This document shows positions 26,264-33,619 of a stretch of DNA of 64,000 nucleotides, one piece after another. Below the pieces are notes generated by a model. The model searched no databases. It saw only the letters and a list, made by a program, of their open reading frames with translations, and was not told where the DNA came from. A program made the translations under genes and the position numbers. The first letter of the stretch is position 1, and each line of letters starts with the position of its first letter. Source of the stretch: Pseudotabrizicola algicola (GTDB taxonomy: Bacteria > Pseudomonadota > Alphaproteobacteria > Rhodobacterales > Rhodobacteraceae); the NCBI RefSeq assembly GCF_010915705.1, contig NZ_JAAIKE010000002.1:640275-704274 (forward strand), read 5' to 3'.

Positions 26264-27682
26264 ATGACAGCGACCCACAGGCCCCCCTGCCTTGTCGAAC
26301 CCGACATCTTGAGCCTCTGCGTGGAAGGCAAGAGCGCCACTTCCGGCCCGCCGCCTCCCCGCCTTTTCTATCTGAGCGGCTTTGAAGGCACCCAGATGTT
26401 CGGACATGGGATAGATGTTCTGGACACATCCCAACACACCGGACGCTACGCCGCCGATCTTTTGCAACTGGTTACCGACGGGATAACCGAGTTTCGGTGC
26501 TGTATCCCGTGGCACAAGATTGAGAGGGTGCGCGGCAGTTATGACTGGAGTTGGACCGACCGCTATCTAGATCAGGTCAGACGCCTTGGCCTGCGGCCCA
26601 TAGTGGACCCGCTGCACCATACCAGTTTTCCGCACTGGCTGGAAAACGGCTTTGCCAACCCCGATTTTCCTCACCGTTATGTCGCCTTCCTGACCAGTTT
26701 TGCCCGCCGTTATCCCTGGGTGTCAGACTACACCATCATCAATGAGCCGGTTGCGACATCAATTCTTTGCGGCTTTACCGGCGACTGGTATCCGCATTGG
26801 ACAGGCCGTGGCGGCGTGGCGCAGATGATCCTCGGGATGGTGCGCGCCATCCACGCGGCCAGCATCGCCCTTGAGAATCTTGTGCCGGCATTGCGCATTG
26901 TGCATGTCGATACCTGCGAGCGGCATCATGCGCTGGATGAGGCTGCAAAGGACCATACGGAATTCAGCAATCATCTGCGGTTCGCGGTGCTTGACCTCTT
27001 GCTCGGCAGGGTCGCTGCTGACCACCCCTTGTTCGAGTTGTTTTCGCGTAATGGCTTGCGAGAAGACGAACTTGCACTTTATCGCGCGCTTCCCTCGCGG
27101 ATCGACGTTCTGGGACTGGATTACTATGCCCATAGCGAAATGGGCTGGACGCGCAAAGGACCTAGCGAAGCCTTTCGACCGTTTGGCTTTCGCAAGCTGG
27201 CGAAGGAATATGCCGCGCGTTATCCGTTCAACCTCATGCTGTCGGAAACCAATGTCCGCGGGCGGATCGAAGATCGACTGACATGGCTTAGATACATGGT
27301 GTCGGAGTGTGAGCAGTTGACTCTCGAGCTGATGGCCCAAGGTCGTCAGTTCGAAGGCTTTTGTTGGTATCCGCATATTGATTCCACGGATTGGTGCTCG
27401 CTCTGCCGTGAGCCGAACGGGCGGATCGATCCGCAAGGGATATACCATCTGACCGGTCAGTTTGACCGCATGCCCTCGGAACTGTCCGAGACCTATGTTC
27501 AGTTGGCCGCGGGGAAAATAGAGGCCTCACAGATACCCGCATATCGTTTGGAAAATCCGGTTCTGACAGACCGCAGGGTCGGCAAGTTCCTGTGCCACAT
27601 GGCCGGATTTGAGTGGCGCGAAGGCCAGCCCAGCGGCGCACCTTATGCGTGTCAGTCCCCTCTTACCCTTGCCGATATCTAG
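26264..27682 (+). CDS. Glycoside hydrolase family 1-like protein
   Basis: 472 residues, TIM-barrel glycosidase type. The acid/base Glu161 is in DYTIINEPVATS (the NEP motif) and the likely nucleophile Glu328 in FNLMLSETNVRG, which departs from the usual TENG. LHHTSFPHWLENGF near 117-130 matches the family's substrate-binding strand. No signal peptide, so probably cytoplasmic. It is 84 bases upstream of a glycosyltransferase and UDP-galactopyranose mutase; the trio suggests surface-glycan or glycolipid metabolism. It may act as a transglycosidase. No convincing EcfG promoter precedes it. Confidence 0.8.
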   Translation: MTATHRPPCLVEPDILSLCVEGKSATSGPPPPRLFYLSGFEGTQMFGHGIDVLDTSQHTGRYAADLLQLVTDGITEFRCCIPWHKIERVRGSYDWSWTDRYLDQVRRLGLRPIVDPLHHTSFPHWLENGFANPDFPHRYVAFLTSFARRYPWVSDYTIINEPVATSILCGFTGDWYPHWTGRGGVAQMILGMVRAIHAASIALENLVPALRIVHVDTCERHHALDEAAKDHTEFSNHLRFAVLDLLLGRVAADHPLFELFSRNGLREDELALYRALPSRIDVLGLDYYAHSEMGWTRKGPSEAFRPFGFRKLAKEYAARYPFNLMLSETNVRGRIEDRLTWLRYMVSECEQLTLELMAQGRQFEGFCWYPHIDSTDWCSLCREPNGRIDPQGIYHLTGQFDRMPSELSETYVQLAAGKIEASQIPAYRLENPVLTDRRVGKFLCHMAGFEWREGQPSGAPYACQSPLTLADI

Positions 27683-27706
27683 GGCTGGCAAGGCCGCGGG
27701 GGCGCA

Positions 27707-27731
27707 GGAACAAAAGTTTCATCCACTGGTT
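27707..27731 (+). promoter_or_regulatory. EcfG-type promoter, GGAAC-N16-GGTT
   Basis: GGAACA and GGTT with a 16-base spacer, 35 bases ahead of the glycosyltransferase-glf pair. Confidence 0.72.
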
Positions 27732-27766
27732 GAGCAGCCAAGACCCTCATTCAATCGGATGCCCCA

Positions 27767-28954
27767 ATGAATTCCCCATTTTCGCTATCACCGGCGGGAC
27801 AAGACCTCGTGCCCCAAAAGCAGCCTGCCCTGCGCCCGAATGCGCGGGCGCGGCAAACCATCGTCTGCTTTTCCCATTTGCGGTGGGGTTTCGTGCATCA
27901 GCGCCCGCAGCATTTGCTCAACCATGCTGCGGCGTCCTATCTGGTGTATTTTGTCGAAGAACCCGTGGCGGGTGAGGGGCCATCGCATTTCCGGATGCAG
28001 GTCGCAGAGTCGGGCGTGATCGTCCTGACACCCTACATCGACCCCGCAGCCCATCAGATTGAGGAACAGCACAAGCTGGTGCAAGACCTGCACCGCAGCA
28101 TCGCGGGCGATCTTGTGGTCCATTGGTTCTATACGCCGATGGCATTGCAATTCGTGCAGGATATTCCTTGCGACCTTTGCATTTACGACTGCATGGACGA
28201 GCTGTCGGCCTTCCGCTTTGCCCCCGCCGGTCTGCGCGATTTGGAGCGTGATTTGCTGGGGCGGGCAGATCTTGTCTTTACGGGGGGGCGCAGCCTGTTC
28301 GAAGCCAAGCGTGCCCACCATCTGGATGTGCATTGTTTTCCGAGCAGCGTGGATGTCAGCCATTTCGGTCGTGCGCGCACTGCAATCCCCGATCCGGCGG
28401 ATCAGGCGCACCTGCCCGGCCCCCGCATCGGATTTGTGGGGGTGATCGATGAACGGATCGACCTTGATCTGATCGCGCAAGCGGCGTCTGAACTGCCGGA
28501 GCTGCAATTTGTCATGCTCGGGCCAACTGCCAAGATCGATCCGGCCAGCCTGCCGCACGCAAAGAACATTCACTGGCTGGGCAGCAAATCCTACGCCGAA
28601 TTGCCTGCCTATATGGCAAATTGGCAAGCGGCGTGGATGCCCTTCGCTCTCAATGATGCGACCCGCTTTATCAGCCCGACCAAGACACCGGAATTCTTGT
28701 CTGCCGGATTGCAGGTTGTGTCGACAGCGGTGCCGGATGTGGTCGCGGAATACGGGCAGAAGCGTTTGGTCAAGATCGCAGAGGCATCAAGCATTGCGGC
28801 AGATCTGCGCGCCAGCCTGACGTCACCCACCCCGGATTGGAAAAGAGCCGTCGACCGATCGTTGCGGCAAATGTCATGGGGCCGGACATGGAACGCGATG
28901 CAGGGGCTGATGGCTTCCCGCATGACGATGCCAAAGGAATTGGCCCATGCATGA
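27767..28954 (+). CDS. Glycosyltransferase (GT-B fold, GT1/GT4-like)
   Basis: 395 residues. The start TIVCFSHLRWGFVHQRPQHLL is the signature of GT-B enzymes often paired with UDP-galactopyranose mutase. The C-terminal nucleotide-binding half starts near GPRIGFVGVIDERIDLDLI, with NIHWLGSKSYAELPAYM and FISPTKTPEFLSAGLQVVST providing the E-x7-E-like region. Donor probably UDP-galactofuranose or another nucleotide sugar (inference from the neighbour). It overlaps glf by eight bases. Confidence 0.85.
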   Translation: MNSPFSLSPAGQDLVPQKQPALRPNARARQTIVCFSHLRWGFVHQRPQHLLNHAAASYLVYFVEEPVAGEGPSHFRMQVAESGVIVLTPYIDPAAHQIEEQHKLVQDLHRSIAGDLVVHWFYTPMALQFVQDIPCDLCIYDCMDELSAFRFAPAGLRDLERDLLGRADLVFTGGRSLFEAKRAHHLDVHCFPSSVDVSHFGRARTAIPDPADQAHLPGPRIGFVGVIDERIDLDLIAQAASELPELQFVMLGPTAKIDPASLPHAKNIHWLGSKSYAELPAYMANWQAAWMPFALNDATRFISPTKTPEFLSAGLQVVSTAVPDVVAEYGQKRLVKIAEASSIAADLRASLTSPTPDWKRAVDRSLRQMSWGRTWNAMQGLMASRMTMPKELAHA

Positions 28955-30071
28955 CTGGCTGATCGTAGGGGCGGGTTTTGCTGGGAGCGTTCTGGCCGAG
29001 CGTTTGGCGACCCAGCGCAATGAAACGGTGCTGGTCATCGACAAGCGCGATCATATCGGCGGCAATGCCTATGATTACCATGACGCGGCAGGCGTCCTGG
29101 TACACCGCTATGGCCCGCATATCTTCCATACCAATGCAGCGGTCGTCGTCGAATATCTGTCCCGGTTCACAGATTGGCGCCCCTATGAACATCGCGTTCT
29201 GGCGCAAGTGGACGGGCAGTTGGTGCCAATTCCGATCAATCTCGATACAGTCAATCGGCTTTACGGGTTGGACCTTGATCCACAGGGGATGGAAGCCTTT
29301 CTGGCCGAGCGGCGCGAACCCGTCGAAGAGATCAAAACATCGGAAGATGTGGTGGTGTCGACGGTCGGCCGAGATCTCTATGAGAAGTTCTTTCAGGGCT
29401 ATACGCGCAAACAATGGGGGCTTGACCCGTCCCAGCTGTCGCGCATCGTGACCGCGCGAATTCCCACACGGACAAACCGGGATGACCGCTATTTTACCGA
29501 TCAGTTCCAGCAGATGCCCTCCGACGGCTATAGCGCCATGTTCCGCCGGATGCTCGACCACCCCAATATCCACGTGGAGCTTGGCACGACCTGGAATGAA
29601 ACGCGTGACAGACCAAAGGCGCGGCGGCTCATTTTCACAGGGCCGATCGATGAATATTTCGGGCATTGCTATGGGCATTTGCCTTATCGCTCGCTCCGCT
29701 TTGAACACGAGACGCGCGATCTGGAATGGGCGCAGCCTGTCGGGGTGATAAACTTTCCCCAGACAGAAGATTACACGCGGGTCACTGAATACAAACACCT
29801 GACAGGCCAGACGCACCCCAAAACCAGCCTGACTTACGAATACCCGAGTCCCACGGGTGATCCCTATTACCCCATTCCGCGCGAAGAGAACCAAGAGCTT
29901 TACCGCAAGTATCGCACGGCAGCGTCACGGCTGGACGATGTCTGGTTTCTTGGGCGGTTGGGAACCTACCAATATCTGAACATGGATCAGGTGGTGGGTC
30001 AGGCGCTGGCAACCTTCGATCGCATCAACGCCACCCGCACCCCGACAGCGGCGGCGCGCGCAGCCGAGTGA
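28947..30071 (+). CDS. glf: UDP-galactopyranose mutase
   Basis: 374 residues, the family length. FAD-binding GAGFAG at 8-13, VIDKRDHIGGNAYDY, and the family hallmark YGPHIFHTN at about 55-63. GYTRKQWG and the C-terminal FLGRLGTYQYLNMDQVVG, which contacts FAD, are intact. Converts UDP-galactopyranose to UDP-galactofuranose, the donor for galactofuranose-containing glycans. Co-transcribed with the glycosyltransferase from an EcfG-type promoter. Confidence 0.95.
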   Translation: MHDWLIVGAGFAGSVLAERLATQRNETVLVIDKRDHIGGNAYDYHDAAGVLVHRYGPHIFHTNAAVVVEYLSRFTDWRPYEHRVLAQVDGQLVPIPINLDTVNRLYGLDLDPQGMEAFLAERREPVEEIKTSEDVVVSTVGRDLYEKFFQGYTRKQWGLDPSQLSRIVTARIPTRTNRDDRYFTDQFQQMPSDGYSAMFRRMLDHPNIHVELGTTWNETRDRPKARRLIFTGPIDEYFGHCYGHLPYRSLRFEHETRDLEWAQPVGVINFPQTEDYTRVTEYKHLTGQTHPKTSLTYEYPSPTGDPYYPIPREENQELYRKYRTAASRLDDVWFLGRLGTYQYLNMDQVVGQALATFDRINATRTPTAAARAAE

Positions 30072-30076
30072 GGCTG

Positions 30077-30110
30077 TTCCGGCACCGGAGGTGAGCCCCC
30101 GGTGCCGGAA
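30077..30110. terminator. Strong bidirectional stem-loop
   Basis: TTCCGGCACCGG pairs perfectly with CCGGTGCCGGAA over a ten-base loop, between convergent glf and the PRC-barrel gene. Confidence 0.7.
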
Positions 30111-30124
30111 ACGCATCGCGCCGA

Positions 30125-30421
30125 TCAATCGTAATGTTCTGGCAGCGCGCGCAACTGGTCTTTCGACCATGTGGTAAGGCCATGAACACGGCCCGCTGTA
30201 TCGCGCATAAGATCAAGGTCATCCAGATTGATCAGAACGGGCTTGGCGCCGATGCCAAGGAAACCGCCAACGTCAATCACCACCTTGGGCGCGACACCGA
30301 CATCATGCAGATGCGAAATGGTGCCGACCTTCTCGTCGTTCTGGTCATAGATCGGCGCACCAGTCAGGTTTTCTTCGGTCTGTTCGGCCAGCGTCAGTCG
30401 AATGTGGCTGCTATGGTCCAT
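30125..30421 (-). CDS. PRC-barrel domain stress protein
   Basis: 98 residues from the ATG at 30421 (AAAGGAGATGACG upstream). One PRC-barrel: LTGAPIYDQNDEKVGTISHL, VVIDVGGFLGIGAKPVLINL, ending in LTTWSKDQLRALPEHYD. Small single PRC-barrel proteins are frequent in alphaproteobacterial stress regulons; partner unknown. EcfG-type promoter 50 bases upstream. Confidence 0.88.
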   Translation of the reverse strand: MDHSSHIRLTLAEQTEENLTGAPIYDQNDEKVGTISHLHDVGVAPKVVIDVGGFLGIGAKPVLINLDDLDLMRDTAGRVHGLTTWSKDQLRALPEHYD

Positions 30422-30470
30422 CGTCATCTCCTTTTTCATCACGGCCAGAGCCGTTCTGACCAGCCAAGGA

Positions 30471-30495
30471 AACTGGCGTGCATAAACTATGTTCC
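30471..30495 (-). promoter_or_regulatory. EcfG-type promoter, GGAAC-N16-AGTT
   Basis: Minus-strand GGAACA and AGTT with a 16-base spacer, reading into the PRC-barrel gene; the -35 elements of this and the next promoter are 20 bases apart. Confidence 0.72.
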
Positions 30496-30515
30496 TGCGC
30501 CAGACCTGCCGCGGC

Positions 30516-30540
30516 GGAACAAAAGGCGGCATGCCCTGTT
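30516..30540 (+). promoter_or_regulatory. EcfG-type promoter, GGAAC-N16-TGTT
   Basis: GGAACA and TGTT with a 16-base spacer, 27 bases ahead of the small membrane gene. Confidence 0.68.
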
Positions 30541-30567
30541 GTCAGCGGCAAAAGCGGAGGGCAAACG

Positions 30568-30798
30568 ATGCCAAGACTTTTGAGCTTCATGCTGCGACAG
30601 TTCTGCAATGGTGCAGTCATGGGTTTGGCGTTTGCGCAATTGCTGCTCTGGGCGAATGTCGGCAATCTGCCCGCGCTCTTGGCGTCAGATCCGCATGGCG
30701 GCGCTCTGACTGGCTTTTACTTCGCGCAAGGTGCGCTGCTGTTTGGCACCCTTGGCATGAGCGTTGCGTTGATGAACCTGTCCGAGTCCGATGAGTAG
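30568..30798 (+). CDS. Small two-helix membrane protein (76 aa)
   Basis: ATG at 30568 with GGAGG seven bases upstream. Two hydrophobic segments (GAVMGLAFAQLLLWANV and GFYFAQGALLFGTLGMSVAL) joined by a short loop. No family recognised. Own EcfG-type promoter, so another single-gene small membrane protein of the stress set. Confidence 0.72.
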   Translation: MPRLLSFMLRQFCNGAVMGLAFAQLLLWANVGNLPALLASDPHGGALTGFYFAQGALLFGTLGMSVALMNLSESDE

Positions 30799-30808
30799 CG
30801 ACAGATCA

Positions 30809-31381
30809 TCACTGTTGCGGAGGAAAGGGGCGGCTTAGCCCGCTTGCACCCGCAAGTCCGAACCTCCACAGCCGATCCGTCGCCTTTGACAAGCCTATCC
30901 TTGGTCCGACGAGAATGTCGCGCGGGGCAGAAGGCGCGGATAACAGGGAATAATCGCCAGCGCCAAACATCTGGCCGTTGTCTGCAAGGCTGACTCCGAG
31001 CGCTTGCCCCAACCTGCCCGGCCCGGACGCCAGCGCAGAGGTTGCCCCCCGCCGCTCTGCCATGAAAGCCCTGCCAACCTCCGGCAGAATTGCGCGAAAC
31101 AACACCGCCTCACCGGCGCGGCCCACGACATTCAGGCAAAGATGGCAGCCATAGGAGAGGTAGATATAAACACTTCCCGGCGGCCCGAACATCGCCGCGT
31201 TACGCGGGGTCAGACCGATAAAGCTGTGAGATGCCGGATCGTCCCGTCCATAGGCTTCGGTTTCCACAACCGTGCCGCCAACACCGCGCACCAGCAAGGT
31301 CGCGCCGATTAAAGAGCGGGCGAGGTCTCCGATCTCGCGATCAAAATAGTCAGGCGCGGGAAGGACAGGTGCAGAACACAT
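30809..31381 (-). CDS. 3-methyladenine DNA glycosylase (AAG/MPG family)
   Basis: 190 residues, the length of bacterial AAG proteins. The catalytic Glu is in VVETEAYGRDDPASHSF, followed by NAAMFGPPGSVYIYLSYG (the intercalating Tyr region) and ALASGPGRLGQALGV. It removes alkylated purines and hypoxanthine from DNA. It ends ten bases from the convergent small membrane gene. No EcfG promoter was found for it. Confidence 0.92.
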   Translation of the reverse strand: MCSAPVLPAPDYFDREIGDLARSLIGATLLVRGVGGTVVETEAYGRDDPASHSFIGLTPRNAAMFGPPGSVYIYLSYGCHLCLNVVGRAGEAVLFRAILPEVGRAFMAERRGATSALASGPGRLGQALGVSLADNGQMFGAGDYSLLSAPSAPRDILVGPRIGLSKATDRLWRFGLAGASGLSRPFPPQQ

Positions 31382-31458
31382 CTTGCCCGCAGGATATCAA
31401 AGAGAACCTGCGCTTGCCAGACGTGGCAGGCGGTGCGGCAGGGCCTGCGCGAAAAGGA

Positions 31459-31495
31459 CCAAAAAGAAAGGTGCGAAGGCCACGCCCTCGCACCC
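31459..31495 (-). terminator. Rho-independent terminator of the sugar ABC operon
   Basis: Read leftwards, GGTGCGAGGGC pairs with GCCTTCGCACC and is followed by TTTCTTTTT, just past the substrate-binding-protein stop. Confidence 0.8.
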
Positions 31496-31514
31496 GTCCT
31501 TGAGTCAGCGTATC

Positions 31515-32561
31515 TTACTTGCCCCAGATCGCGGCATAGGCCTCACGGTAGCCGTTGTCGGGGTCAAAGGTATTTCCACTGGTATTCGCCAGCCCCTCCT
31601 CTGTCACCAGTGCGGGTGCGGTGATATAGCCGGAGCACGCCTCGCCCTGGATCGCGCGGTTCAACTCGTCCACCAATTGCCAGCCTTGAAGGTTCAGCGG
31701 CTCGGCCACGGTGACGGCTTGATACTGTCCCGTGCGGATGCGCTGGAACGCGGCCTCGGACCCGTCGCCAGCCGATCCGGCCTTGGGCGCGCCGCGACCA
31801 TCGATGCCCGCAGCGGCGAGCGACGGACCCATGAAATCGAAGTAAAGGTCGTTGATGGCCAAAGAATGCGTCCAAGCAGCGCCATGCTGTTGCAGCAGGG
31901 TCGTTGTCAGTGGCCCCATCCGTGCCGAAGTTTCCGCAATCGGCGTGTCCACCCATTGCAGAACTGTGCCGCCGCCGGCCTCGATGATTTCTTTCAGCTT
32001 GGCCGCCTTCAGGATCGCGATGGTGTAGGTGCTGTCGGTAAAGATGACCACGCCCGGCTTGCCGCCTGCGTCCGCCAAGGCCCATTCTGCCGCCTTTGCA
32101 GAGACATCCATCGCATCGGTAGAGACATTCGCAAAAATGCCGCCCGGCGCGTCGCAGCCGATCTTGGGTCCGGAATGCCATGACACCATCGGGATGCCTG
32201 CCGCTGCAACACCTTCCAGCGCCGCTTGCTGTTCGGCCGCGTCAAAGCCGTTGATCACGATACCGTCCGGCCCCAGTGCCAGCGCCTGCCCGACGGCAGC
32301 GGCACGGCTTTGGACGGAGCCTGCGCCATCCAGCACCTTGACCTCCCAACCGATCTTGGCAGCGGCCTCCTCGATTCCGTTCGTGACGCCCAGAATCCCC
32401 CCGTTCTTCATGTCTCCGGCCAGCACGACAATCGTTTTGCCTTCCGCGGCCTTTGGTCCGGTCGTCGGACCGTCAAAAGCCTCTTGGGCAAGGCCGGCAA
32501 GGCCCGTCGTTGCCAAGAAAGTGCCTGCCAGCAGTCCCGTCAGCAGAGTGCGTTTCAGCAT
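31515..32561 (-). CDS. Sugar ABC transporter substrate-binding protein
   Basis: 348 residues from the ATG at 32561 (GGGAGG upstream). Signal peptide MLKRTLLTGLLAGTFLATTG. Periplasmic-binding-protein type 1 fold (ribose/xylose family): TIVVLAGDMKNGGILGVTNG, ALGPDGIVINGF and VIFTDSTYTIAILKA. Last gene of a three-gene operon (ATPase, permease, binding protein). The ligand is probably a sugar acid or pentose; the shared operator with the idn genes favours an idonate/gluconate-like substrate (inference). Confidence 0.9.
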   Translation of the reverse strand: MLKRTLLTGLLAGTFLATTGLAGLAQEAFDGPTTGPKAAEGKTIVVLAGDMKNGGILGVTNGIEEAAAKIGWEVKVLDGAGSVQSRAAAVGQALALGPDGIVINGFDAAEQQAALEGVAAAGIPMVSWHSGPKIGCDAPGGIFANVSTDAMDVSAKAAEWALADAGGKPGVVIFTDSTYTIAILKAAKLKEIIEAGGGTVLQWVDTPIAETSARMGPLTTTLLQQHGAAWTHSLAINDLYFDFMGPSLAAAGIDGRGAPKAGSAGDGSEAAFQRIRTGQYQAVTVAEPLNLQGWQLVDELNRAIQGEACSGYITAPALVTEEGLANTSGNTFDPDNGYREAYAAIWGK

Positions 32562-32586
32562 GATTATCCTCCCGATATTTTGCTGA

Positions 32587-33609
32587 TCATTTGGTGTTCG
32601 AGCCCTTTTTTCGTTGCGCGTATCCGGCAATGCCGATCGCGATCAAAAGGGTTGTGCCGTTGAAAAGTGGTTCGACCCAGAAACTGCCGCCGAACTGCTG
32701 GATGCCCGAGATCCCCACGGCAAGGATCAGCACCGCCACAATCGTGCCCCAAACATTCACACGGCCGGGTTTGATTGTGGTCGACCCGAGAAACGCGCCG
32801 ACAAGCGCAGGCAACAAGAACTCCAGCCCCACACTTGCCTGACCGATCCGCAACTTCGACGCTAGCAAAACACCTGCCAAGGCAGTCAGCGCCCCCGATG
32901 ACACAAAGGCGCCGATCACGAACTTCCGGGTCGGAATGCCATTAAGCTCCGCCGCGCGCTGGTTCGCGCCGATGGCGTAAAGATACCGGCCCGTCGGCGT
33001 GTATTCGAGGATGATCCACAGGGCGAGCGTGATTGCCAGAACGTAGAAAGCTGTGATGGGCAGACCGAGAACAAAGGTGCCATTGATCGCGTAGAAGGCA
33101 TCCGGCAAGGCCCCAACCATCTGCCGCCCGCCCGTGTGCCACAGGGCCAGCGCGTAAAGCACCGTTCCCGTGCCCAGCGTCGCGATAAAGCTGTCGATCC
33201 GCGCCACTTCCACCAAAAGCCCGTTCAGCGCCCCGGTGACGATGCCAAGGACCAGAACGATGCCCACGGCAACAGGCCAAGGCAGACCATAGAGCGTTTG
33301 CAAGCTGATGGCGAGGATGTGCCACAGCACGATGCCATACCCCACAGTCAGATCGATGCGACCCGCCACCATCGGAATCATCGCGGCCAAAGCCAGAAGC
33401 GCGATGATCGCCTTGTCGCTAAGGATCGAGCGCACGTTCAAAAGCGTGGGAAAGGTGTTCGGCAACAGAAGCGAGAACAGCAGCACCAATCCCAGCATCA
33501 GGATGACCAAGCCATAGGTCGGTGCCAGCCGCAGCGCCTTGCGCAAGGGAGGCAGTCCGCGCAGTTCGTCTCGGGTCGGTTCTACGGCATTAGACTCAAT
33601 TCCGGGCAT
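32587..33609 (-). CDS. Sugar ABC transporter permease (RbsC/XylH type)
   Basis: 340 residues from the ATG at 33609, about nine to ten membrane helices. Family segments include MIPMVAGRIDLTVGYGIVLW, a variant of the usual GxxDLSVG motif, and YAIGANQRAAELNGIP, the loop that contacts the ATPase. It lies ten bases after the ATPase gene. Confidence 0.92.
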   Translation of the reverse strand: MPGIESNAVEPTRDELRGLPPLRKALRLAPTYGLVILMLGLVLLFSLLLPNTFPTLLNVRSILSDKAIIALLALAAMIPMVAGRIDLTVGYGIVLWHILAISLQTLYGLPWPVAVGIVLVLGIVTGALNGLLVEVARIDSFIATLGTGTVLYALALWHTGGRQMVGALPDAFYAINGTFVLGLPITAFYVLAITLALWIILEYTPTGRYLYAIGANQRAAELNGIPTRKFVIGAFVSSGALTALAGVLLASKLRIGQASVGLEFLLPALVGAFLGSTTIKPGRVNVWGTIVAVLILAVGISGIQQFGGSFWVEPLFNGTTLLIAIGIAGYAQRKKGSNTK

Positions 33610-33619
33610 GATTTGCTCC

